Positions 6,366-12,944 of a stretch of DNA of 12,944 nt are shown here, piece by piece. Source of the stretch: Bacillota bacterium (GTDB taxonomy: Bacteria > Bacillota > Clostridia > DSM-8532); NCBI GenBank assembly GCA_023440865.1, contig JAEXRM010000091.1:1-12944 (forward strand), written 5' to 3'. The notes under the pieces were generated by a model that searched no databases, was not told where the DNA came from, and saw nothing but the letters and a program-made list of their open reading frames with translations. Position 1 is the first letter of the stretch. The number at the start of each line of letters is the position of its first letter. The position numbers and the translations under genes are program-made.

Positions 6366-7544
6366 ATGCCGGCATATGTGCCCGCCTATATCAAGACGCA
6401 GAACCGCCAGGTCGTATACGGGCTCTTTCGCGAGCACGGGACCCTTTCCAGGGTGGACATCGCGGACATGACCGGCATGTCCTTCCCCACAGCCGTCAAG
6501 GTGACAGATTTTCTGCTGTCCAGGGGCATCGTGCGGGAGGCGGGGCTGCGCGAGACACCGGCCTCCGAAATGAAAACGGCCGGACGCAAGGGCCGTCTGC
6601 TCGAGTTCCATCCGGATGCGTTCCGGGCCATCGGGTTCGTCTATGAGGGACAGCGGGCCGAGATCGGCCTGGTGAACCTGCAGGGCGACCTGCTGACGCG
6701 CCAGGTGCTCGATTTGCCGCGGCACAACCGCCAGGTGGACCTAGCACCGGCGGCACAGGCCATCCGTGCCATGGCCGATGCGCATGCCGACGCGCCGATC
6801 CTTGGCGTCGGCATCGGGTACCCCGGCATTGTCGATCCCGTCAGCCACACCGTGCGGCACGATTTGCCCAATGACAGCCGCAACGGCACGTTTGACGAAC
6901 AGCATGCCGCGTTCATCCAGGCCATCGGACTGCGCTTCTTTCTCGAAAACGACGTCAACCTGGCCTGCGTGGGCGAGGTGGCGTGCCGCAGCCGTCACGG
7001 GAAGGTGGCCGACCTTGCCTACCTCTCCCTGGGAACCGGTCTCGGCGCCGGCATTGTCCTCGACGGGCAGCTGCGTCGCGGGCTGCATCACCGCACCGGC
7101 GAAATCGGCGTGATGCCGGTTGGCCCCTTTCTGCATGCCATATCACCCGATCTGTGGCCGAACCCGGAGGTGCGGCTCGAGGACCTGCTCGACGTGGAAG
7201 CCATCCGGAGCCGGTTCGGGCAGGTTCCGGGCGTGGACTGCCCGTTGGACGGCGATGCGCGGCATGATGCGCTGCGCGGTCAGGTTGCGGAGGCCTTGTC
7301 GCTGCCGCTGGCGGCGATCGTCCTGGGTCTGGCGGGCACGCTCGACATGTCGGAGTTCGTGCTCGCCGGCCTGCTGCCGGAGGCGCTCGGTGAAGATCTG
7401 CTGGAGCGGATCCGCGCCCGTCTTGCGCCGGTCGTCCACGCGCCCGTCCGCATCTCGCCGCCGATGGATCCGCATGCGGGTCTGACCGGTGCGGCCATGA
7501 CCGTGTTCGACGCGCTGATGGCCGAGATGTTCGGCGAGGACTGA
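6366..7544 (+). CDS. ROK-family transcriptional regulator (NagC/XylR type)
   Basis: DNA-binding regulator of 392 residues. A winged helix-turn-helix spans about 13-60 (TLSRVDIADMTGMSFPTAVK). The ROK sugar-kinase-like domain follows: LGVGIGYPGIVDP (146-158), ENDVNLACVGE with the kinase-type Asp retained at D196, and LSLGTGLGAGIVLDG (220-234). Such proteins repress sugar-uptake and catabolic genes and release DNA on binding a sugar or sugar phosphate. Unusually, the zinc-binding segment is gone: the GEIGH histidine is V249 and the CxCGxxGC motif is replaced by PNPEVRLEDLLD (266-276), so the hinge must be stabilised differently. AAGGAGG at 6355-6361 fixes the ATG; the frame is open further upstream to 6243 but that part covers the promoter. 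The effector is unknown. Targets may include itself and the divergent ArsC-like gene. Confidence 0.92.
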   Translation: MPAYVPAYIKTQNRQVVYGLFREHGTLSRVDIADMTGMSFPTAVKVTDFLLSRGIVREAGLRETPASEMKTAGRKGRLLEFHPDAFRAIGFVYEGQRAEIGLVNLQGDLLTRQVLDLPRHNRQVDLAPAAQAIRAMADAHADAPILGVGIGYPGIVDPVSHTVRHDLPNDSRNGTFDEQHAAFIQAIGLRFFLENDVNLACVGEVACRSRHGKVADLAYLSLGTGLGAGIVLDGQLRRGLHHRTGEIGVMPVGPFLHAISPDLWPNPEVRLEDLLDVEAIRSRFGQVPGVDCPLDGDARHDALRGQVAEALSLPLAAIVLGLAGTLDMSEFVLAGLLPEALGEDLLERIRARLAPVVHAPVRISPPMDPHAGLTGAAMTVFDALMAEMFGED

Positions 7545-7548
7545 TGGG

Positions 7549-7569
7549 GCCTTTTCTGCTTCAAAAGGC
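7549..7569. terminator. Hairpin between convergent ROK and fusion-kinase genes
   Basis: GCCTTTT at 7549-7555 pairs perfectly with AAAAGGC at 7563-7569 around a 7-base loop, starting five bases after the ROK stop. The 3' end of the 1426-residue gene is 41 bp further on. The position suits a shared bidirectional terminator, but no T-run follows on either strand beyond the T's inside the stem. Confidence 0.45.
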
Positions 7570-7609
7570 GGAGCTGTTCCGGTGCCCACGCCTCATCGCG
7601 CCTGCGACC

Positions 7610-10600
7610 TCAGGGCGATGGCTTGTAAGCGTCCAGCAGGCGCACTGTCTCCTCGGTCGTGATGCGCCGGATGGCGTCGTCCTCATCCCGCTCGGCCTGC
7701 TCGAGTATCTCCAGCAGCTTGTGGAAGCGATGCAGTTGCAGGCTGCCTGCGGCGCCCCGGTGCCGATGGAACAGACGGGCGAAATCCCCGGGTGTATCGC
7801 TCTCCCGTCGGTCGATTGAGCGGGTCATCGTCTCGGACAGCTCCTTGACGAACAGCACGACCAGCTCCTCGACTTCCTGCCGCGCGAAACCCAGCTCCCG
7901 GATGAGGGTGTTGATCGGCTCCTGCACGGGATGCTCCGGGGACCAGCGGGACCTGTATGCATCCGATGCCGCTGGTGTGGGGCGCGCCATGCCGCCGGCC
8001 ATCAACTCGGCTCCGGAAACCGGTTTGGCCTCGTATGTGGAAGGCTTGGGGAAGGCAACGCCCGTGTCGGCCGACGGTGCGGCGGTCTGCCGGGCGGGCC
8101 TGCCGGCTGCTTGCGGCAGCGGAAAGCCCAGCTGCTGGAGCGACTTGTCGAGGCAGGAAAACAGCAGGTCCATCGTGAAGGGCTTGCCGATGTAGTCGTC
8201 CATGCCCGCCTGCTCGCAGTTGCTGCGGTCACCGGCGAGCGTGTGCGCCGTGAGCGCGATGATGCGCGCATTGCGGTTGATGGCGCCCTTCCGGATGAGG
8301 CGGGTGGCGGAAAAACCGTCGAGCACCGGCATCTGGCAATCCATGAAGAGCATGTCGTAGTGCCGGCTTTCACACATCCGGACCGCTTCCATGCCATCGC
8401 GCGCCTCATCGCAGGACAGGCCGTATATGCGGAGCATGTTCACAAAAACAACGCGGTTCGTGGGGTTGTCCTCCACCAGCAGGATGGCGGGCGCGCCGCG
8501 CCGGGCACCCGTGGGCGTGCTCTTGCCCTCCTCCTGGGACACCGCCTTCTCCGGAAGCCGGCGAAGGCTTTCAGGGGGTTCTTCCCCTGACAAAGCCGCG
8601 CCGCCCGGGTCTGTCATGAATCCTGGCATGTCCGGATCTCCGGGTACACCGATTCCGCTTGCAGGAACGCTTGCGCTTTCACCGGACTGCCGCAGGGAAC
8701 GCATGGCGGAGACCACGTCGCGGTACCGCGCCGGCAGATGCAGGCGGTGCCTGAAACGGGGATCGGCGGCAGTGCCGCCCTGGATCCACTGGGAAAGTGC
8801 GACAAGCGGGATGTCCGCACTTGCCGGCAGCTTCTCCAGCAGTTCAGGCAGTGACGTCGTGGGGGCGTCCGGCAGATCGTCCGCCAGAAACAGGGCGTGC
8901 CAGCCGGTCGATCCGTCCAGCCTGCCGGTGGCGTCGGCAACGCTGCATGCCGTTTCGGTGAGATAGCCCGCGCTTTCGAGGTAGCGTGCCAGGATGCGTG
9001 CCGACATGCGGTTCGCCGTGGCAATGAGCACACGGTCGCCCCTGCCGGCAGGCATCCGGCCGGCCTCGCCCGTGGACGGCGCATCGGCTGGAGGTGTCGA
9101 CAGCGGGATGTGGCAGGTGAAGGAAGTGCCGCGGCCCTCATGGCTCTCCACGGCTATCCAGCCGTGCATCATTTCCACCAGGCGGTGCGTGATGGTCAGC
9201 CCGAGCCCGGTTCCGCCGTACTGGCGCGAGATGGAGTCGTCGCCCTGCATGAACGGCTTGAACAGGCGGTTGAGAACGGCGCGCGACATGCCGATGCCCG
9301 AATCGGATATGCGGATGACAAGGCCGAGGCCTGTTCCGGAGACCAATTCGGTGTTCGGGAGCTGTGCGGTGGGGATGGGCAGTTGCATCTGTCCGGGGAT
9401 TTCATCCGCGGACAGGTATGGGAAGACATCGCCGGCAAGGGAGTGCAGGACGGTGATGCGCGCGGGATGTGATGCGTCGGGAGTGGAGGCCTTGTCATCT
9501 GTCGCGTCGTCGGTTGGCCGGACAAAGGTTTCCTCCTGCCTGGATGCGAATCGCCAGCCGGTGGAACTGACGGTTTGCACCGGATCCGCGCCCTGCGGCA
9601 TGCGATCCGGCAACACTTCCACCAGGATGTTGCCCTCGTGTGTGAACTTGACTGCGTTGCTGACCAGGTTGCCCAGGATCTGCGCGATGCGGAGCGGATC
9701 CCCGAGCATTGTTTCGGGCAATGCCGGATCGATGTGCATGCCCAGCCGGATGCCCTTCTCCCGCGCCTTCGGCGCGTGCAGCAGGATGGTGTTCTCGACG
9801 CAGTCGCGCAGATCGAACCGGATGGTTTCGAGCTTGAGGTGGCCGGCTTCGATCTTGGAATAGTCGAGCACGTCGTTGACCAGAAACAGCAACAAATCGG
9901 AGGCGGTCTTCGCCTCGCGTATGTAGTCGCGTTGTTCCTCCGTGACGGGTGTCGTGCCGAGCAGGTCCATGAATCCGAGGATGGCATTGAGCGGTGTGCG
10001 CAGCTCGTGCGACATGTTCGCCAGAAAACGGCTTTTTGTAAGGTTTGCTTCCTGCACCTTGCGGGAGGCGGCCTGCAGATGCAGTTCCGTCCTGCGGCGG
10101 TCGTGCGTCATGGTGAGGATGAACCCGACAGAATCGAGGGTGGCGCGGTCGTCCTCGGACCAGACGCGATCCGGTCGGTAGTCCTCGAGCAGCAGCAGTG
10201 CCACCGGCTGGTCGTTGAGGCGGATGACCTGGGCAAACCACGGATGCCGGATGGGCGGGATCTCCACCTGCGTTTCCGCGGCCCAATCCGTGCCTTCCTC
10301 CGAGAGTCCCGTGTGGTGGCGGTTGCGTTTGTGCATGAAGGCGCCCAGCTGCTGAAGCAGCCTGCTTCTGTGGTCGGCCAGCCGCAGCGTGTCTTCCGAG
10401 GGCGGATTGCGGGAAAGGGTCTTCCATTCCTGTCGCAGCCGCAGGCGCCCGTCCTGCTGGTAGGTGAACAGGCTTGCACGGTCGATGTCGAGGTATCGTC
10501 CCGTCAGGCCGAGCACGTTCGTGTAGCTTCTGCCGAGGTCCGCCGGGTGATACAGCTGCAGCAGCATGCCCAGCATGAGTGTTTGCCGCGCGTGGCTGCG

Positions 10601-11890
10601 CGCGAGCCGTTCCTCCATGTCCTTGAGCGCGTCGATGCGGCTGATGCAGACAAGGTACACGGGATCCGCCGCCACACCCGCCCCCATGCTGATGCGGATC
10701 GCGGAAACCAGGCCCCAGAAAAAATGTCCGTCGACATTGCTCAGACGGATTTCCGCGTTGCGCACGACGCCTTCTTCCTTCAGCCGCCGGCGCAGGTACG
10801 CAATGTCCTCGGAACTGATGTGGCCCGCGCCGATCGGCAGGTTCCGCGCCTCATCCAGCGTGATGCGGAAGTCCCGCTCGGCCAGGCGGTTCATGTACAG
10901 AAGCGCGGCATCGCTTTCACGGACGATGGTGACGGCCATCGGCAGCTGCTCGGCAAGCAGCCGGTGGAAGTGTTCCGGTGGAACGGACGCATGAAGGAGA
11001 GCGGCAGTGATGGCTTCCGCATCGGCGGCATCATGCGGTGCAACCGTGGCGTCTCCGGCCGCAACCGTGGCGTCTCCTTCCGGAACCGGTATCCTGCTGT
11101 CGGACCCGTGCGCCGCGCCGCGGATCATGTCCGCCTCTTCCCCTGGATGCCCCTTCTTGTACTGGCTCGACTTGCCCATGGGCTTCCAGCCGTTGAGCTG
11201 TCCGCGCTGGATTGCGCCGAACAGGGCCGCCCGGATGTTGGGATTCTCGGCCTTCAGCGACACGATGTGCCGCTTGACGGATTCACGCTTGGTGCCGCCG
11301 TCGACGGGGCACCCGCTGGGGATGGGGGTGATGCCTTCCTTGCGGCAGACGGCGCGGATCATCTTCTCCTCGGCATAGATCATGGGGCGGATGAGCGTGA
11401 TGCCCGTGCGGTCCAGGTCGGTGACCGGAGAGAAGCAGTGCAGGCGGCCTTCGTAGATCAGCGACATCATGAGGGTTTCGATGGCGTCGTCCATGTGGTG
11501 CCCGAAGGCGATCTTGTTGCAGCCCAGGCGCTTCGCGGTGGAATGCAGGGTGCCGCGCTTCATGTTGGCGCACAGGGCGCAGGGGTTGGATTCCTTCCGG
11601 ATATCAAAAACGACCTCGCCGATCCTTGTCTCCTCGATGTGCCAGGCCACGCCCAGCTTCTCGTAGAAAGCCACGAGCGCGTCGCGGTCGAAGCCCTCGA
11701 AGCCCATCGACAGGGTGATGGCCGTCAGCCGGAACCGCACAGGAAGAAACCGCTGCAGCGCCACGAGGCCCGTCAGCAGCACCAGGCTGTCCTTTCCGCC
11801 GGATACGCCGACGGCGATGTGGTCGCCTTCGGCGATCATGTGGTAGTCCTCGATGGCCTTGCGCATGCGGGACAGGATTTTCTGCAGCAT
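7610..11890 (-). CDS. TtcA-like tRNA thiolase fused to a hybrid histidine kinase
   Basis: One frame of 1426 residues. Residues 1-237 are a full TtcA-type PP-loop ATPase: SGGKDS at 30-35, NPCALC (C104, C107), GHHMDD at 130-135 and C194 in GCPVDGG. In TtcA three such cysteines hold an Fe-S cluster needed to 2-thiolate cytidine 32 of tRNA. A polar linker (238-305) leads to PAS (about 306-420), GAF-like (433-598), HisKA with phospho-His H628 in MSHELRTP, and HATPase with N box NLVSNAVKF (741-749), G1 DSGIGM (863-868) and G2 GGTGLGL (892-898). A degenerate receiver (953-1066), an intact receiver (1135-1248; D1184, T1214, K1236) and an HPt domain (1322-1424; likely H1375) follow. No membrane helix is seen, so the protein is cytoplasmic. 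It has no DNA-binding output, so a partner regulator is expected elsewhere. AAGGAG at 11897-11902 fixes the start. An internal ATG at residue 255 could also yield a separate kinase. Confidence 0.92.
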   Translation of the reverse strand: MLQKILSRMRKAIEDYHMIAEGDHIAVGVSGGKDSLVLLTGLVALQRFLPVRFRLTAITLSMGFEGFDRDALVAFYEKLGVAWHIEETRIGEVVFDIRKESNPCALCANMKRGTLHSTAKRLGCNKIAFGHHMDDAIETLMMSLIYEGRLHCFSPVTDLDRTGITLIRPMIYAEEKMIRAVCRKEGITPIPSGCPVDGGTKRESVKRHIVSLKAENPNIRAALFGAIQRGQLNGWKPMGKSSQYKKGHPGEEADMIRGAAHGSDSRIPVPEGDATVAAGDATVAPHDAADAEAITAALLHASVPPEHFHRLLAEQLPMAVTIVRESDAALLYMNRLAERDFRITLDEARNLPIGAGHISSEDIAYLRRRLKEEGVVRNAEIRLSNVDGHFFWGLVSAIRISMGAGVAADPVYLVCISRIDALKDMEERLARSHARQTLMLGMLLQLYHPADLGRSYTNVLGLTGRYLDIDRASLFTYQQDGRLRLRQEWKTLSRNPPSEDTLRLADHRSRLLQQLGAFMHKRNRHHTGLSEEGTDWAAETQVEIPPIRHPWFAQVIRLNDQPVALLLLEDYRPDRVWSEDDRATLDSVGFILTMTHDRRRTELHLQAASRKVQEANLTKSRFLANMSHELRTPLNAILGFMDLLGTTPVTEEQRDYIREAKTASDLLLFLVNDVLDYSKIEAGHLKLETIRFDLRDCVENTILLHAPKAREKGIRLGMHIDPALPETMLGDPLRIAQILGNLVSNAVKFTHEGNILVEVLPDRMPQGADPVQTVSSTGWRFASRQEETFVRPTDDATDDKASTPDASHPARITVLHSLAGDVFPYLSADEIPGQMQLPIPTAQLPNTELVSGTGLGLVIRISDSGIGMSRAVLNRLFKPFMQGDDSISRQYGGTGLGLTITHRLVEMMHGWIAVESHEGRGTSFTCHIPLSTPPADAPSTGEAGRMPAGRGDRVLIATANRMSARILARYLESAGYLTETACSVADATGRLDGSTGWHALFLADDLPDAPTTSLPELLEKLPASADIPLVALSQWIQGGTAADPRFRHRLHLPARYRDVVSAMRSLRQSGESASVPASGIGVPGDPDMPGFMTDPGGAALSGEEPPESLRRLPEKAVSQEEGKSTPTGARRGAPAILLVEDNPTNRVVFVNMLRIYGLSCDEARDGMEAVRMCESRHYDMLFMDCQMPVLDGFSATRLIRKGAINRNARIIALTAHTLAGDRSNCEQAGMDDYIGKPFTMDLLFSCLDKSLQQLGFPLPQAAGRPARQTAAPSADTGVAFPKPSTYEAKPVSGAELMAGGMARPTPAASDAYRSRWSPEHPVQEPINTLIRELGFARQEVEELVVLFVKELSETMTRSIDRRESDTPGDFARLFHRHRGAAGSLQLHRFHKLLEILEQAERDEDDAIRRITTEETVRLLDAYKPSP
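11040..11077 (-). repeat. 17-bp direct repeat in the fusion linker
   Basis: GGAGACGCCACGGTTGC occurs twice on the minus strand, at 11061-11077 and 11040-11056, with a 21-bp period. It encodes GDATVAA then GDATVAP at residues 272-285, inside the linker joining the TtcA and kinase parts. A short in-frame tandem duplication in a flexible linker is the simplest reading. Confidence 0.8.
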
Positions 11891-11911
11891 GGGACTCTCC
11901 TTCTCGGGCAG

Positions 11912-11954
11912 GCGTACGCTTCCTATTATACCCTCGTGCGTGAGACCCTCTCAA
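11912..11954 (-). promoter_or_regulatory. Promoter and operator candidate of the fusion gene
   Basis: On the minus strand, TTGAGA (11949-11954) and a perfect TATAAT (11925-11930) are 18 bases apart, placing the start near 11918 and about 28 bases before the ATG. TGAGA-GGG-TCTCA (11941-11953) is a perfect 5-bp inverted repeat overlapping the -35. GCGTACGC, a perfect 8-bp palindrome at 11912-11919, covers the expected start point. The promoter is strong; binding by a regulator at either dyad is inference. Confidence 0.75.
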
Positions 11955-11997
11955 GAAATGCGATATCACGGTTGAGATGATTCATGCCGGGCCACAG

Positions 11998-12034
11998 AAA
12001 AAAGAGGCGACTCATCCTGGGATGAATCGCCTCT
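11998..12034 (-). terminator. Rho-independent terminator of the beta-solenoid gene
   Basis: AGAGGCGA (12003-12010 as read on plus) pairs with TCGCCTCT (12027-12034). After one mismatch, TCATCC and GGATGA (12012-12017 and 12020-12025) extend the stem to about 14 pairs with a tight TG apex. On the minus strand the stem is followed by six T's (12003-11998). It lies about 125 bases past the stop codon of the minus-strand gene. Confidence 0.85.
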
Positions 12035-12158
12035 CGGATTGGGTGAGGGAGGGTATGGGATCGCCTTGCGGGTCGCATGCCGCCGGTTGCGACAGGGGAT
12101 AGGGATGTGATGTGCCGCATGGGTGCGGGTATCGGTGTGCCGTGCCGAACGGCCCGAC
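12035..12158 (-). other. 3' untranslated stretch with a second hairpin
   Basis: Between the beta-solenoid stop and its terminator lie about 124 bases without a gene. GTCGCA (12072-12077) pairs with TGCGAC (12088-12093) around a 10-base loop. No reading frame with a ribosome binding site was found here. Confidence 0.4.
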
Positions 12159-12944
12159 TCACTTGAACTTGTTGCGCAGCGCGTCGTTGACCGTCTTGCC
12201 GATGTCGCGGGCCAGATGGCTGGCGACATTGCCCATGTCCTGGGCGGCGCGGCGCATGTTGTCCATCATGTCGCGGCCCTGGGTGTTCCACTGCTCGCGG
12301 AACTCGCGGGCCTGCTTCTCCCAGGCATCCTGGGCGGCCTTCCAGTCGGGATTGTTCATGAAGTCCTTGAACTTCTCGCTGAAGCCTCCGGGTCCGTTGC
12401 CCTCGCAGGAGGCGGAGCCGTTGACCTCGTCGCAGCTGAGGTTGCCGCCGGCGCTCGCGTCGCCGCTGACATCGCCGCAGGTCAGGTTGCCGCCTGCGTT
12501 GACGCTGCCGCCGACGTCATTGCACTCGACGTTGCCGCCCGCCATGACGCTGCCGCCGATGTCGTTCGACTCGAGGTTGCCACCGGCGTTGACGTTGCCG
12601 GAGATGTCGTCGCAGGACACATCGCCGCCCGTCATGATGGTGGCAGAGGTGACGGCGTCACATTCGAGATTGCCACCGACGTTCACCGTTGTGGCGGTGA
12701 TGTCGTCGCATGCCAGGTTGCCGTCCGCCGTGACGTTGCCGGTCACATTGTCGCACTCGAGGTTGCCGTAGCAGACCACATCGCGGGCGTCGCCGTCGAG
12801 CGAGACCTCGAAGCGGGCGTTTCCGTCCTGGGCCTTGAGGATGCGACGGCCCAGGAAGGCAGCGATGCGCAGGGTGTTGTCGTCCGGCCACGGCAGGAAG
12901 CCGTTGCCGGTCATGTCGGGCTGGGCGGGGTCCTGGACGGGAAT
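12159..12944 (-). CDS. Beta-solenoid repeat protein with helical C-terminus (5' partial)
   Basis: The frame is open to the right edge of the window. The first ATG inside (12914) has no purine-rich ribosome binding site before it, so the true start is probably outside. Numbering from that ATG gives 251 residues: an N-terminal segment (WPDDNTLRIAAFLGRRIL), then eight turns of 15-16 residues (about 49-170) of the form GGNLxCxDVxGSVxA, then a charged helical tail (about 178-251). The repeat suggests a right-handed parallel beta-solenoid, with G/N turns and one Cys per turn. It resembles the DUF4097- and bactofilin-like repeat proteins common in Bacillota, whose roles are mostly unknown. No signal peptide or membrane helix is seen in the part present. 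A clear terminator follows. No function is proposed. Confidence 0.8.
   Translation of the reverse strand: MPVQDPAQPDMTGNGFLPWPDDNTLRIAAFLGRRILKAQDGNARFEVSLDGDARDVVCYGNLECDNVTGNVTADGNLACDDITATTVNVGGNLECDAVTSATIMTGGDVSCDDISGNVNAGGNLESNDIGGSVMAGGNVECNDVGGSVNAGGNLTCGDVSGDASAGGNLSCDEVNGSASCEGNGPGGFSEKFKDFMNNPDWKAAQDAWEKQAREFREQWNTQGRDMMDNMRRAAQDMGNVASHLARDIGKTVNDALRNKFK
12405..12770 (-). repeat. Degenerate 45-48-bp tandem repeats coding the solenoid
   Basis: Eight diverged coding repeats of 45 or 48 bases, each beginning at a GGNL/GGDV-type codon group. They encode the solenoid turns at residues 49-170 of the partial gene. Identity is mainly at glycine, asparagine, cysteine and valine codons, so they look like old protein-level repeats, not recent DNA duplications. 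Confidence 0.8.

Noticed and set aside
9575..11980. 801-codon plus-strand open frame opposite the fusion kinase
   Set aside because: Its translation has no recognisable domain and mirrors the real gene; long antisense frames are expected in G+C-rich coding DNA.
12405..12770. CRISPR-like array in the tandem repeats
   Set aside because: Repeats are diverged, contiguous and coding, with no unique spacers or cas genes.

Overview
The window is about two-thirds G+C and densely coding. It carries eight protein genes, most preceded by a near-perfect AGGAGG-type ribosome binding site. The gene families point to a high-G+C member of the Bacillota (Clostridia or Erysipelotrichia-like): a GH13_18 phosphorylase of Gram-positive type, a short TtcA-like PP-loop enzyme, a Spx/ArsC-fold protein and a GNL/GGSV beta-repeat protein. 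This placement is inferred from families and ribosome binding sites only. No rRNA, tRNA, CRISPR array, transposase or integrase gene was found.

Layout, left to right. Positions 113-1582 (+) encode a sucrose or sucrose-6'-phosphate phosphorylase preceded by a perfect 18-bp palindrome. Positions 1752-3575 (+) encode the membrane AAA protease FtsH, behind a leader holding two copies of a palindromic 21-bp element. Positions 3709-4581 (+) encode a ten-helix EamA/DMT transporter. Two minus-strand genes follow: a leucine-carboxyl-methyltransferase-family methyltransferase (4650-5606) and an ArsC/Spx-fold protein (5764-6141). A ROK regulator (6366-7544, +) diverges from the ArsC-like gene, and the 224-bp gap between them holds a strong inverted repeat. 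Convergent with the ROK gene is a 1426-residue minus-strand gene (7610-11890). The last gene (12159 to the right edge, -) is a 5'-partial beta-solenoid protein with a rho-independent terminator.

The most unusual object is the 1426-residue protein. Its first ~237 residues are a complete TtcA-type tRNA-thiolation PP-loop ATPase with the SGGKDS loop and three Fe-S-type cysteines. It continues in one open frame into a soluble PAS-GAF-HisKA-HATPase-REC-REC-HPt hybrid histidine kinase. This would couple a tRNA 2-thiolation or Fe-S module directly to a full phosphorelay. A near-consensus promoter precedes it, with a small inverted repeat over the -35 box.

The genes do not form one pathway. They read as independent transcription units: carbohydrate phosphorolysis, membrane proteolysis, transport, sugar-type regulation and signalling. 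Several carry conspicuous palindromes in their leaders that look like operators.
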